64,000 nt of DNA. Origin: a virus. Positions 1-9,026 of the stretch are shown in pieces. Made by a program: the position numbers and the translations under genes. The stretch covers positions 1 to 64,000 of the IMG/VR virus record IMGVR_UViG_3300033145_001546; one strand, 5' to 3'. The notes beneath the pieces are model-generated. The model was given only the letters and a program-made list of their open reading frames with translations, ran no database searches and had not been told where the DNA came from. Position 1 is the stretch's first letter, and each line of letters starts with the position of its first letter.

Positions 1-2063
1 CGTTCTCGCAGGAGAGACACTTGATTTTCGCTCTGTTTTAATATCTGATTCAAAATGTCATTGGTACTTTGCATGCTTCGGGGGTCTACTAAAGATGCTC
101 TGAAAGCCAAGGTTGCTCCCGTTTTGAAGTTTTCCATGATGCCGCCCGCTTCAGGAATTTGGGTCGGTTTGCCCTCCATATCTTTTGGGGCCTTTGGAAG
201 TTTGGGGGGTTTGAGGTCCTTATAGAACCCATCCAATTTGCCACGAATAAATTTCATAATGGCATCTGCATCCTTACCAAATTGTATTGTCACGTCCTCC
301 ACTATCCCTTTCCAAAAGAAGTCAAGGGTGTCCCCAAATTCCGTTAAATCAGACTTCACATCTGACCAAAGACTCTTAAACTTCGTCTTTGTACTCTTCA
401 CAATACCATCCACTACTTTATCGAATTCATCCAAACCCAATAAATATGCCTGGGACCATATTTCCCCAAACTTTCTGGGGTCGCCCCCCATATCTAATTT
501 GATTGCTATCATAGTGGCCACTATCCCAGCAGCTATGGATTGAAAAAGAGTGTACGCATTTTTTCCTATATTCTTAAATGCATCGCCCCACCACCCTATA
601 AAATCGCTTAAAAATCCCTGTGTCATCCTATCCAAATCTTGATACAAGGTCACAAACCAATCTTGCATCGCTGCTACTACCCCTCTGATAGTTTCTCCGC
701 TTTGCAACCATGCCGCCCGTATTACATAAACCGCCGCAGCTACGGCTAAAATCCCTCCTATTATTAAAAGCACCTCTAAATTGGCGAGGGTAAATGCACT
801 CACCACCACCTTTAATATCCACACCAATCCTCCCAATGCCAAAATCAATGGGCCAACAGCCGCCGCCGCCACCGCAACTCCCACTACCCATTGTTGGGTT
901 TTCTTATTAAGTTTTATCCATCCTTGCATTCCCTTCTTAATAAAGGCATTTACCCTCAAAAGAGAAGGGGCCAAAATTTCACCTATGGAAATACCGACAT
1001 TAACAATATTATTCCAAAGTATTTTCATCTGTGAAGCAAAGGACTTCAACTGCTTATCCCGAACCTCTTGAGTAATGCCTGCCATATTCCTCAACTCTTC
1101 CGTATATTTAGCCACCCCCTTTCCCAAACCCAACAAAGGCAAAATCGTCTGTTGGCTTCGTGCTTGAAATCCTAACATTTCTAATACTGCCCCCTTTTGT
1201 TTGACACTCATATTTTTCAATACCATAGAAAGATTGCTTACTATTTTCGCCATAGAAAGCAATTCCCCCTTAGTGTCATAAACGCTTATCCCAAATCTCG
1301 CCCAAGCCCTTCTATTATCCCGAATCCCCTTTGTCATCAAACGCAACATGCGACTAAACATAGTGCCTGCTCTTTGTCCTTTAATGCCCTGATCAGCATA
1401 AGCAGCCAATATGGCCACACCTTCCTCCAAAGGAATATTAAAAGCTTCAGCTTTCATAGATGCCCCCGCCTGCGTAGTCAGCGCCAATGAAAATTGCCTC
1501 GTAGTTGCATTAGCCAAAGTATTCGCCCCCGTCAATACATCTGAAACTTTAACCATATTTTGCATATTCTTAATAGCATCTGGCACTGTCAGCCCTAAAG
1601 CACTTTGAGCATCAGTAAGCAGGTCTGTAGCTTCAGCCATATCGAAAGCCCCAGCCGTAGCAAACGCCTCCACAGTAGACAAAGCTGCCATAGACTGTTC
1701 CGCTGATAATCCTGCTGAAGCTAAGTAGAAATAGGATTTAGCTAAGTCCGTTGCAGAAACAACCCCTTCCGTAGACAACGACCGTGCCAAATCCCGCATC
1801 TCTTTTTTCATTCCATCCGACACATCGCCCATAATAGCCAAAGATTTAGTCATGGCATCATCGAACTTGCCAAAAGCAATTACAGACAACGCCCCAATAA
1901 CAGTCAAAGGGAGAGTAACCTTGAACATCAAACTTCTGCCCAAGGCTATCAACTTAGCACTCATGGCTTGCATTCTGGCAACTACAGCCATCATCGCTTT
2001 ATCGTATTGAAGGGTGTCAGCCCGTAAATGAACTACCAAATTCCCAAGGTCAAGATGAACCAT
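1..2063 (-). CDS. Tail tape measure protein (TP901-like), 3' end outside window
   Basis: The reading frame is open from an ATG at 2063 to the window edge, about 687 codons, and continues beyond it. The N-terminal part carries the TP901-type tape measure core: a hydrophobic stretch, then repeated Ala-rich helices with the pattern FDDAM...MRDLARSLS and YFYLASAGLSAEQ. Further on lie several membrane-like segments (around + positions 480-540 and 720-890), as is usual for these proteins. The tape measure sets tail length and is thought to be ejected into the host envelope. It follows the tail chaperone genes and overlaps the end of the second chaperone frame by 14 bases, the standard siphovirus order. 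Confidence 0.93.
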   Translation of the reverse strand, partial: MVHLDLGNLVVHLRADTLQYDKAMMAVVARMQAMSAKLIALGRSLMFKVTLPLTVIGALSVIAFGKFDDAMTKSLAIMGDVSDGMKKEMRDLARSLSTEGVVSATDLAKSYFYLASAGLSAEQSMAALSTVEAFATAGAFDMAEATDLLTDAQSALGLTVPDAIKNMQNMVKVSDVLTGANTLANATTRQFSLALTTQAGASMKAEAFNIPLEEGVAILAAYADQGIKGQRAGTMFSRMLRLMTKGIRDNRRAWARFGISVYDTKGELLSMAKIVSNLSMVLKNMSVKQKGAVLEMLGFQARSQQTILPLLGLGKGVAKYTEELRNMAGITQEVRDKQLKSFASQMKILWNNIVNVGISIGEILAPSLLRVNAFIKKGMQGWIKLNKKTQQWVVGVAVAAAAVGPLILALGGLVWILKVVVSAFTLANLEVLLIIGGILAVAAAVYVIRAAWLQSGETIRGVVAAMQDWFVTLYQDLDRMTQGFLSDFIGWWGDAFKNIGKNAYTLFQSIAAGIVATMIAIKLDMGGDPRKFGEIWSQAYLLGLDEFDKVVDGIVKSTKTKFKSLWSDVKSDLTEFGDTLDFFWKGIVEDVTIQFGKDADAIMKFIRGKLDGFYKDLKPPKLPKAPKDMEGKPTQIPEAGGIMENFKTGATLAFRASLVDPRSMQSTNDILNQILKQSENQVSLLRE

Positions 2064-2400
2064 CGCTTTTCAATCCTAATGAAGTAAGCCAAAACCGCTT
2101 ATGAGATTCTACCAGGGTCTCAACATCCACTTCCTTTTCCTGATTCACAATCTGCTCCTTAAACTCAAGCAAAAAGTCCTCCACCCGGACCCTCCGGGGA
2201 TTCTTAGCATTGCCCCTTCGTACTTCCGCTGCAATTTGGGCAAGATAATACTCCTGTTTTGAATGATTCTTTTCTTCCTTATTCAAAAACTCTATCCACA
2301 TCACAAATTCCGTTGATGTGGTTTTTCGTTGAAGTTCCTGAACAGGAATCTTCAAATGGGAAGCTAACTTGAACCAGGCAAGCTGCTCTCCCTTTAATCG
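2050..2400 (-). CDS. Tail assembly chaperone, T-domain made by -1 frameshift (G-T fusion)
   Basis: This frame has no good start of its own. It continues the upstream chaperone (2394-2753) in the -1 frame from the slippery site at 2400-2406. After the slip it reads KKRLKGEQLAWFKLASHLK and then IPVQELQRKTTSTEFVMWI, which resembles lambda gpT-like domains (leucine-rich start, then Trp-rich helix). The result would be an extended G-T protein that binds the tape measure during tail assembly. A TTG at 2355 could be called as a start, but the residues before it are in frame and look conserved in type, so the fusion is the better model. Confidence 0.82.
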   Translation of the reverse strand, partial: RLKGEQLAWFKLASHLKIPVQELQRKTTSTEFVMWIEFLNKEEKNHSKQEYYLAQIAAEVRRGNAKNPRRVRVEDFLLEFKEQIVNQEKEVDVETLVESHKRFWLTSLGLKSDGSS

Positions 2401-2753
2401 TTTTTTGCCTCTTGCTCACCTTCCACGTCCAAGGCACTTAAAGTCTGAGCAGCTTTGAATAATTCGGAAATGACATGGGCAGGATATTTCGCCAACACTT
2501 CCTTTGTAATTTTTTCGCCGTTTTCATCCCGCATACAGAGAGTCAAAAGATTCTCTTGGAGATACTTGTAGTTGGACATACCTTGCATGGCCCCCCGACT
2601 CGTGAACTTCGCCCTTTTCCCAATATCATTGAGGAATGTACTACGCTGGTCGCTGGTCAATTCCCATAGTACATAGGTTTTGATGTCTCCTTCTCCATCC
2701 TTCATTTCCACGGGGACCTGCTGTAATTTTAGGTCAAATACTAACTTTTCCAT
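2394..2753 (-). CDS. Tail assembly chaperone (G-type)
   Basis: 119 residues, acidic and mostly helical, ending EGEQEAKND. It sits directly between the tail tube gene and the tape measure gene, where lambda gpG-like chaperones lie. A strong frameshift heptamer lies two codons before its stop and joins it to the T-domain. The free G form is expected to be the abundant product and to coat the tape measure during tail assembly. The sequence is not itself diagnostic; the call rests on position and on the frameshift architecture. Confidence 0.8.
   Translation of the reverse strand: MEKLVFDLKLQQVPVEMKDGEGDIKTYVLWELTSDQRSTFLNDIGKRAKFTSRGAMQGMSNYKYLQENLLTLCMRDENGEKITKEVLAKYPAHVISELFKAAQTLSALDVEGEQEAKND
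2400..2406 (-). promoter_or_regulatory. Programmed -1 ribosomal frameshift site A AAA AAC
   Basis: On the minus strand the last codons of the upstream chaperone are GCA AAA AAC GAT TAA. This places the classical heptamer A AAA AAC in the correct phase (X XXY YYZ), two codons before the stop. A -1 slip opens the T-domain frame that runs to 2050. Frameshifting between tail chaperones just before the tape measure gene is a well-known conserved feature of siphoviruses. Confidence 0.85.
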
Positions 2754-2830
2754 TTTTACGCCCTTTCCTATTGCTTTTGCCTTTAATTAAGCCACCTACA
2801 TCCAAATCTAAGGTGATGAAAAGGGACCCA

Positions 2831-2846
2831 GTGGCAATCGGGCCAC
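2831..2846 (-). terminator. Weak hairpin after tail tube gene
   Basis: GTGGC and GCCAC arms separated by six bases lie in the 132-base gap between the tail tube and chaperone genes. No T-run follows immediately on the minus strand; the nearest is CCCTTTTC a few bases on. It may attenuate transcription or mark a processing site, but it is weak evidence for a terminator. Confidence 0.3.
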
Positions 2847-2885
2847 CTTTTCTTAGAAAACACCTTAAAATCCATCTCTGAGACA

Positions 2886-3323
2886 TTACGCCCCGGTATA
2901 TACAGGTGCTGTTTCAACCTGGGACCCATTTTGGTTTGACGGAATAATGGTAACATCAGCAGTAGGCTGCTCCCCTTCTACAATATTACCAAATGTGAAT
3001 TCGTCAATCCATCCCCAAAAGGCCAATGTAGAGTCGTCTGGGAAGGTAATGGTGATCAATTGGTTGGTCCCCGACAGGTCAGCCATTTCATCATAAATTT
3101 CGGGGTCGAAAGCAACAGACACTGTACAAGGTGTCAAAGTTTTAAGTTGCTTCGGGGCCTTGGTTCTCCACGTTGTGTTTCTCATCGTCGTAGTGTCATT
3201 CTCACCACCCATAGACATTCCCGGAGGTGTCACTTCTTTCTCCGACATATATAACTCAATGCCACTGGCACTTGCCGAAAAAGCAATAGTGGTCGAATGT
3301 CCGTCATCAATTCTTGCAGTCAT
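2886..3323 (-). CDS. Major tail tube protein
   Basis: 145 residues, beta-rich, starting MTARIDDGHSTTIAF. The run of alternating hydrophobic and polar residues with FDPEIYDEMADL in the middle and a closing beta section (TFGNIVEGEQPTADVTI) is typical of siphovirus tail tube subunits. The leader AGAAAGGAATTACC gives the ribosome site for the ATG at 3323. It lies between the tail terminator and chaperone genes, which is the expected position. The family assignment is by order and overall character rather than by a catalytic motif. Confidence 0.75.
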   Translation of the reverse strand: MTARIDDGHSTTIAFSASASGIELYMSEKEVTPPGMSMGGENDTTTMRNTTWRTKAPKQLKTLTPCTVSVAFDPEIYDEMADLSGTNQLITITFPDDSTLAFWGWIDEFTFGNIVEGEQPTADVTIIPSNQNGSQVETAPVYTGA

Positions 3324-3344
3324 GGTAATTCCTTTCTACTTAAA

Positions 3345-3878
3345 CTATACTTTTCTCATGGACACTAAAAAGTTTATAGTGAACAAATACCTTCTTTTCG
3401 TTCCCCCTTCTATTCCCAAAGGAATAACCGAGGAGGTTCTACTAACATTTTGGATTATATAATCTTCACCATCCAAAGTGAATTCTACGCTTCTAACTCC
3501 ATCCATCGCCGCAGCCAAATCTTCAATCTTTACATAACCAGCTTGATTCCCCAAGGACCTTATTCTCAACTGAATGCCGAAATGTTGAGGCACAACCCCA
3601 GACATCAACCGACCATCTTTTGTTCCAGTAGTGTCATATAAAGTGCCACAATTGTCTATAGCATCCTTACCATCCGGCATATGATTAACATACAAAGGCC
3701 AATCACTCCCATCCGAAGGCGTTGTCATTGTTGCTAATTCTTCTATGATATACTGAGACAAAATATAGGCAGGGGAAGCAAGCAATTGGTTACTCCCCGT
3801 GCCTATCATCTTACTGATAAGCACGCCGCCCGTAGCTGCGGACACCATATTAGTGCTGCCTATTATTGATATAGTCAT
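3345..3878 (-). CDS. Tail terminator / tail completion protein
   Basis: 177 residues. The C-terminal part, DGEDYIIQNVSRTSSVIPLG followed by RRYLFTINFLVSMRKV, matches the closing strand pattern of phage tail terminator and 'minor capsid' proteins that cap the tail tube. The central section describes percent-like positions (WPLYVNHMPDG, GTLYDTTGT). It sits just upstream of the tail tube gene and overlaps the preceding gene by four bases (ATGA). Exact family is uncertain, the role in ending tail polymerisation is likely. Confidence 0.65.
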   Translation of the reverse strand: MTISIIGSTNMVSAATGGVLISKMIGTGSNQLLASPAYILSQYIIEELATMTTPSDGSDWPLYVNHMPDGKDAIDNCGTLYDTTGTKDGRLMSGVVPQHFGIQLRIRSLGNQAGYVKIEDLAAAMDGVRSVEFTLDGEDYIIQNVSRTSSVIPLGIEGGTKRRYLFTINFLVSMRKV

Positions 3879-4513
3879 TGTACTGCACTCTCTCTATAAG
3901 GAGTGGATGATGCCAAAGTTTGTTCAACTACTACTGAATCGTCGTCAGCATCCAAAAGTTCTTTAATAGTCGTAGACCCACTTTTGTCCCTCCAAGTGCC
4001 TGCTACCCAAGCCGCCAATAGTTTTTGCAGCGTTTCAAAAGTCATCGTACCACCAGCAGTAAATCCTGTATGGGCCATCAATGCTGTTACAATAGCAGCA
4101 GCAACGCTAACTGAAGAAGGGGAAACATCACAAATCCAAACCTTGCCTCCTACAGAAGTGTCATTGGCATTAGTGCCCTTTGCAAAGACCTTAATTGTAT
4201 CACCAAGTTTGGCCCAAAATGGGGGAATGGAAATTCGAGCCATTGTATCGCCGGCAGTAACATTCATCTGCACTTGAGGCAAAAACAGCTCATCTCCAGT
4301 ATCTACAGAAAGCACCTTTACCGTTATTGCCAAGATGCCCCCACTGGCATGTAGAAGATTACCAGCATTACCTAACTGGACTTCTATCTTTATCAATCTG
4401 TTTGCAGTAAGAACAAAAGAATCGTTAGAAGAATCAATCTCTAATTGCTCACCCGGATGGGCTGCCCTTAGATTCCAATTATTCTGCTCTGTGCCTGTAC
4501 ATATATTATCCAT
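3875..4513 (-). CDS. Virion protein of unknown function
   Basis: 212 residues with a beta-rich N-terminal part (VLTANRLIKIEVQLGNAGN, LAITVKVLSVDTG) and a helical Ala-rich C-terminal part. No family is recognised. It is tightly packed: it shares one base with the large SGNH protein upstream and four bases with the tail terminator gene downstream. This suggests it is co-translated with structural proteins and may be a tail-tip, decoration or adhesin-like component partnered with the 1121-residue protein. Confidence 0.6.
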   Translation of the reverse strand: MDNICTGTEQNNWNLRAAHPGEQLEIDSSNDSFVLTANRLIKIEVQLGNAGNLLHASGGILAITVKVLSVDTGDELFLPQVQMNVTAGDTMARISIPPFWAKLGDTIKVFAKGTNANDTSVGGKVWICDVSPSSVSVAAAIVTALMAHTGFTAGGTMTFETLQKLLAAWVAGTWRDKSGSTTIKELLDADDDSVVVEQTLASSTPYRESAVQ

Positions 4514-7500
4514 TAGATGTTTCCTGGTAAGGCATGAATATTCCCACTTGTAGACTTGACGGTTGTACCGTCCAAATTCTTCAAATCAACTTCTAAAAAA
4601 CCACCTGTAATAGTCAAACTGTCCCAATATGCTTTAATTGCATCAATCAAACCATCCATCGTATCAATTTTATCATTCATTGCCTCAATCGAATGTACGG
4701 ACCTATCATAATTACTTAAATCAGAGACACTTAATATATGACCAATTACTGAATCATTATTAAGCACATCAGATAAGTCCTCCCCATCAATCGCACCAGT
4801 TAGTAATTCATCAAGTCCTATAGTCTGCATTGCATGGTCTACAGTATTATCTATTCTGGTAATAAGAGTCGTAGAAACAGCATCTGTTACATTAAGCATC
4901 GCATCAAGATTTGAATTGTAAGTTCGATTATTTATATCTGTGCCTACTGCATCTAATGCTCCCCCAAAAGTATTAGCAGAAACATTGCCGGCAACTGGTT
5001 CGTCCCAAATCGCTGCCGCACGCTCAGCATTACTATCATATGCACTCGTATCATCCAAAATATCATCTATATCCCCCGACATGTCATTTGCTGTCTGGGC
5101 TGTTCCACCAACATGAGTAGCATTTACATCGCCATAACCACCTATATGAATATGATCACCATCAGTTGGTAGAAACGAAAAATCTCTATCAACAGTAACA
5201 ACCAATCCGCTCGTCCAATCAACAATACGCCTTCTTTCTATTTCCCTATTTGTTGCCGACTCGTCTCTAACCCATATCCATGCACCATTATAAGCATCAT
5301 TCGTAGCTATGCCATCGCTAAGAGTAAATGACTTATTGCTATCTTCTCCAGAAACAGCAATTTCTGTCCCTAAATCCACAAGACTCTTAATTACATGACC
5401 AGCAACCAAATTGTGTTTCGTGTTAGGCCTTATATCTATCAATGGCTTAGCCCAAACAGCATCAGCATAAATCGCTGGAGATACTGCGCCACTTGATGTT
5501 GCCGTTATGCCAATATAGTCAAGATATAATATATCGTCATCCGCAGTTGTGCCCCGCTCCGATACGAATTTGACTTGAACATCACCGACAGCATCCCCAC
5601 CATTGGCAGCGGCACAAGTATGGTGGGCAGCAAGTGAGAAAATATATGTCTTATCACTTACCCTGTTTCGCATCTCTGTATCAGCAGTGCCGGCAGACAG
5701 TTTATCCCAATCGTCATTGCCAGCAGTAGTATAGTCTCTGGCGTAAATCTCTACAACCGGGGTGCCTGAACCGTTCTCATCGAATTGTCCGTTGATTGTA
5801 ACACCTGTCGCAATTCTATTTGCACCCATTGAAGTAGTTGCAATTACATCAATAGTATTTGTACCATCCTCATCGCCAATAGTCCAATCAGTAGCATCGT
5901 CAGTGGCTGTAGATACATAAGTACCTGCATCCTGATTGCCCGTAGTAATTGTTCCTGTCGTCGGAGCATAGACAATACTACCTCCTGCGATAATCTGGTC
6001 GGCAAGTTTCTCCAACGAATCCGTAGTGCGGTCATAGCTTGATGTTGCTGAACTTGCTGTCATATAACCAATTACGCTATCAGCATGAACCGTTGTTTGA
6101 TAATTTGTATCGACAGCCGTTTTCATTAAGTGATCAAGGTTAATATCGGATAGGGCTTTTTCGACCACACCCGAAGCAACATTGTCACCGGTATTCGCCA
6201 TAGCCAGCAATATAGCCGATGCCAACGCTTTGTATGCATCCGATGTGGGATGAACACTCGCATTTGTCCCAAACAATGTAGCGTTCCTATTTGTACTATC
6301 AGACGCATCAGCCACAATATTATACCCGTCGATCAACTTAATCCCAAACTGGGAACACAATGTCGTAAGATTCTCATTATACTCGATAATATCTGCCTGT
6401 TGCTGACCCGTGCCATTTGGCCACTGCAATATCTTAATCATTATCGGCGTGATTTGATTTGCCAAAAGATTCTGGAAGATGTTTATATAATTCGCCCTTG
6501 CCGTTGACCACGCAACCGCACCCGACACATCATTTATGCCGAGTTCTATAATAGCATACTTCGGTGCAAAGTTTATGCAGTGCGTTGTTATGTAGTCGTT
6601 TCCAGTCGATGCCCAGTCATCCGTATCAGTACTGCCGATACCATGATTCATCCCACCAAACAATTCCTCGTTATACCCTGACAACGAATGTATTATGTTG
6701 TCGGTAAGATTCACCGACGTCCAGGTGTTGTCCGCTGAGACTTCACCTAAAAACCCACGGGCATTGTCGCCCCCGCTTGTCGCCCCAAGCATAAGAGAAT
6801 CGCCCACTCCTATCACTTTTGGCGGAAGCATTTTTGCGTACAGGTTAAAGTTCCATTCACTCTCTGACGTTGTTCCGGGTTGCCAATCCTGCGTCGCCGT
6901 CTCATCGGAAGTGTCATATTGGACCTGCCAATTATCTACGTCGCCTGTCGAACCTGTCCCGAATAGCGCACCCTGCCAATCGACGCCGTCACCCTTCGCA
7001 TAGACACCGAGAACATCCCCCCTGTTTACTACTGTCGATGTGAATGTTGTTCCCAAATCTGCCGAACCAAGACTATTCCATGCCGGGGCAGCTAATGATG
7101 CGTTGGGTATTTTATCGCTAACCACAATCGAATCCCACCCTGAATTTCCACTATCCCATCTATACACTACAAACTGAAGCGTCTCGTCCAGCAGGTTAGT
7201 CAATGTGCTTATCTCAAACTCGATTGTATCTATAAGACCCGTTTTTCTTATTCGAGCCATGTGTCCGCCATTTATGTATGTTCTTCCGGTGGTATGATTC
7301 GACACAAGGCCCGTACTCACACCATCAATATATCCATTCACCGGAACAGTCGTTGTGGACGACGATGAAACCATGCCAGCAAGAGATGTACGTTCAAAGT
7401 ATATTTTCGCATCCGTACCATCTACCTGAGTTATATTGCTCGGTGGACTCAATATAACATCTATTATTTCAGTAAACGCCCCTGCATCTCCGTCTATAAC

Positions 7501-7878
7501 GACCAGCCGAACCTGCTTGCCGACTCCACCATCGAAAGCAGCATCCGGCCAATCTACCCGATATACACCATGCCCAACATGAAAGCAAGTTTTGTTCGTA
7601 TTAACCGTGGCCTCCCACGCCACCACAGCGGAGTCTAATGCAGTAACGGAAGTATCCCATGTCGTTTCCGCGGCCCCTTCTTCGGTATAGTACAAGTCGA
7701 TGTTGGTTATCGTAACGCCAGTGTCAAGCGTACTTGCCGCCCGGTCTCGCATAGTAACGTAAGTGCTTACTCGCTCCGAACCGTTCTCGATTAAAAGCCG
7801 CTGATTGCCAGCATGGGCAGAGCCTGTGAGCAAGAAAAATATCCCACACAACAGAAAAATTATAAACATTCGTTTCAT
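4513..7878 (-). CDS. Large exported-type protein with SGNH/GDSL hydrolase domain
   Basis: 1121 residues. Residues 1-23 form a clear signal peptide (positive start, hydrophobic core, GSAHA cleavage site), unusual for a gene inside a virion operon. Residues 25-350 look like beta-sandwich modules. Residues about 351-560 are an SGNH hydrolase: G359-D360-S361-L362 (block I nucleophile Ser), Gly413-containing block II, E445-LGI-N449-D (block III) and H543-P (block V). The Asp usually three residues before the His is replaced (Ala540), so the triad may be incomplete or rebuilt. Residues 600-1121 are repetitive, Asp/Thr/Ser-rich, with several similar segments of the VDTNYQTTVHADSVIGYMT type. It may deacetylate or de-esterify host surface glycans as a tail-associated enzyme. 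Confidence 0.75.
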   Translation of the reverse strand: MKRMFIIFLLCGIFFLLTGSAHAGNQRLLIENGSERVSTYVTMRDRAASTLDTGVTITNIDLYYTEEGAAETTWDTSVTALDSAVVAWEATVNTNKTCFHVGHGVYRVDWPDAAFDGGVGKQVRLVVIDGDAGAFTEIIDVILSPPSNITQVDGTDAKIYFERTSLAGMVSSSSTTTVPVNGYIDGVSTGLVSNHTTGRTYINGGHMARIRKTGLIDTIEFEISTLTNLLDETLQFVVYRWDSGNSGWDSIVVSDKIPNASLAAPAWNSLGSADLGTTFTSTVVNRGDVLGVYAKGDGVDWQGALFGTGSTGDVDNWQVQYDTSDETATQDWQPGTTSESEWNFNLYAKMLPPKVIGVGDSLMLGATSGGDNARGFLGEVSADNTWTSVNLTDNIIHSLSGYNEELFGGMNHGIGSTDTDDWASTGNDYITTHCINFAPKYAIIELGINDVSGAVAWSTARANYINIFQNLLANQITPIMIKILQWPNGTGQQQADIIEYNENLTTLCSQFGIKLIDGYNIVADASDSTNRNATLFGTNASVHPTSDAYKALASAILLAMANTGDNVASGVVEKALSDINLDHLMKTAVDTNYQTTVHADSVIGYMTASSATSSYDRTTDSLEKLADQIIAGGSIVYAPTTGTITTGNQDAGTYVSTATDDATDWTIGDEDGTNTIDVIATTSMGANRIATGVTINGQFDENGSGTPVVEIYARDYTTAGNDDWDKLSAGTADTEMRNRVSDKTYIFSLAAHHTCAAANGGDAVGDVQVKFVSERGTTADDDILYLDYIGITATSSGAVSPAIYADAVWAKPLIDIRPNTKHNLVAGHVIKSLVDLGTEIAVSGEDSNKSFTLSDGIATNDAYNGAWIWVRDESATNREIERRRIVDWTSGLVVTVDRDFSFLPTDGDHIHIGGYGDVNATHVGGTAQTANDMSGDIDDILDDTSAYDSNAERAAAIWDEPVAGNVSANTFGGALDAVGTDINNRTYNSNLDAMLNVTDAVSTTLITRIDNTVDHAMQTIGLDELLTGAIDGEDLSDVLNNDSVIGHILSVSDLSNYDRSVHSIEAMNDKIDTMDGLIDAIKAYWDSLTITGGFLEVDLKNLDGTTVKSTSGNIHALPGNI

Positions 7879-8381
7879 TTCGATGCATCCTTATAAATAA
7901 GGGCTAACAATAAAGGCCTATATATCCGAGCAGGCTTTTCCAAAAACTTTGCCTGTTGATTTTCTCCACGGTTAAAATAATAAGCTTTTTGCTCTGGAGT
8001 GTTGGCACTACGAATCTCTTGTGTATATCTCCTATTAAAAGCTGCTCCATGAACCTTAGTCAAATCCTCATGAACCACAGGGGCATAACCAGCCCCCGCA
8101 CCATAAGCTACCACTACATCTGCCGAATACCCTTTACCCCCTATATTCATAGTACGTCCAGAGGCTTTCAAGGGACCTCTCCAAACCGGCACAATTTCTT
8201 GACTCTTTCTCAGCAAAAATAAACCGGCCTTTTTCAGCCCCACCTCAAAACCAGGTGCCAACCTTATTTTCTTAGCACCTTTGAGTCGGCCCAAAACGGT
8301 TCCCAAGCCCGTCATCCGGGATAACCCCACACTCCCAGTGGCTACTCTTTTGGCACCATAAATAGAAAGCAATCTGGACAT
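7875..8381 (-). CDS. Head-tail joining protein (HK97 gp10-like)
   Basis: 168 residues. The pattern GLKKAGLFLLRKSQEIVPV, then GPLKASGRT, then VVAYGAGAGYAPVVHED, is the signature layout of HK97 gp10-like / minor capsid neck proteins: a helix leading into VPVxxGxLRxS and YAxxVHE. These proteins form the ring that connects the head completion complex to the tail. It lies among the other connector genes and overlaps the SGNH gene by four bases. Confidence 0.8.
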   Translation of the reverse strand: MSRLLSIYGAKRVATGSVGLSRMTGLGTVLGRLKGAKKIRLAPGFEVGLKKAGLFLLRKSQEIVPVWRGPLKASGRTMNIGGKGYSADVVVAYGAGAGYAPVVHEDLTKVHGAAFNRRYTQEIRSANTPEQKAYYFNRGENQQAKFLEKPARIYRPLLLALIYKDASK

Positions 8382-8759
8382 TTACATGTACACCGTTCTT
8401 AAAAATTCTGTAGTTTTAAGGTTTGGTAATTTCTCAAACCTTCTTATTTCATACGTCTCATCGTTTTGCTTAGGCACCGTCAACGAAGAGTCAATGTCTG
8501 TCAATTCTCCTAACATCAGCACACCACCTACTTCTACGTCCTGTCCTACACCCACCCTCGCATTAGAAAGTTCCTGCGTTCCCTGCGGTCCTAAAAACTC
8601 AACTGTTACCACTTCCCAGCGACAATCTATCTCTATCGGGTCCTCATATTGAGGCTGACCAAATTCATCGAAAGCATCAGCACCACTGTTCATCGCCCAA
8701 TACACAGCAGTCTGCTTTAACCTACGAGTAATAATACTCATTGATTCAACTTCTTCCAT
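8382..8759 (-). CDS. Putative head closure / head-tail connector protein
   Basis: 125 residues. It begins MEEVESMSIITRRLKQTAVYWAM and contains a beta-rich core with IDCRWEVVTVEFLG and YEIRRFEKLPNLKTTEFLR, the shape of phage head closure ('minor capsid protein 1'-like) proteins. It is directly next to the gp10-like gene on one side and overlaps the small membrane protein gene by 22 bases on the other. An alternative start is the ATG at 8741 (MSIITRR), which would remove most of the overlap. Confidence 0.6.
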   Translation of the reverse strand: MEEVESMSIITRRLKQTAVYWAMNSGADAFDEFGQPQYEDPIEIDCRWEVVTVEFLGPQGTQELSNARVGVGQDVEVGGVLMLGELTDIDSSLTVPKQNDETYEIRRFEKLPNLKTTEFLRTVYM

Positions 8760-9016
8760 ACACAGTCAAGGGTTTTCTTAATATCTGTCTGCCCTGAAGC
8801 AAGAGTGTCAAAATGAAGTTCATTTCTTTTTTGAACCTCTGCGCAAACTGCAGCTATCACTACAGGATGCTCACCATCAATATGAACAGTTGTATCTTTC
8901 ACATGCTCATCGATCTTCTTGTTTACATCCCTCATTATCTTGAATCCTAAAGCATAGACACCTAACAATCCACCAAACAGGATGCTAAACAGCGTTATAA
9001 AAATTCCAAGTTCCAT
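8738..9016 (-). CDS. Small single-span membrane protein
   Basis: 92 residues. Residues 4-28 form one transmembrane helix (FITLFSILFGGLLGVYALGF), followed by a charged soluble part with VNKKIDEHVKDTTVHIDGEH and a closing amphipathic helix. Small proteins of this form occur in phage structural operons and are sometimes annotated as holin-like or envelope-associated. No lysis role can be shown. It overlaps the 3' neighbour by 22 bases. Confidence 0.6.
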   Translation of the reverse strand: MELGIFITLFSILFGGLLGVYALGFKIMRDVNKKIDEHVKDTTVHIDGEHPVVIAAVCAEVQKRNELHFDTLASGQTDIKKTLDCVWKKLNQ

Positions 9017-9026
9017 AAGTTAATCC

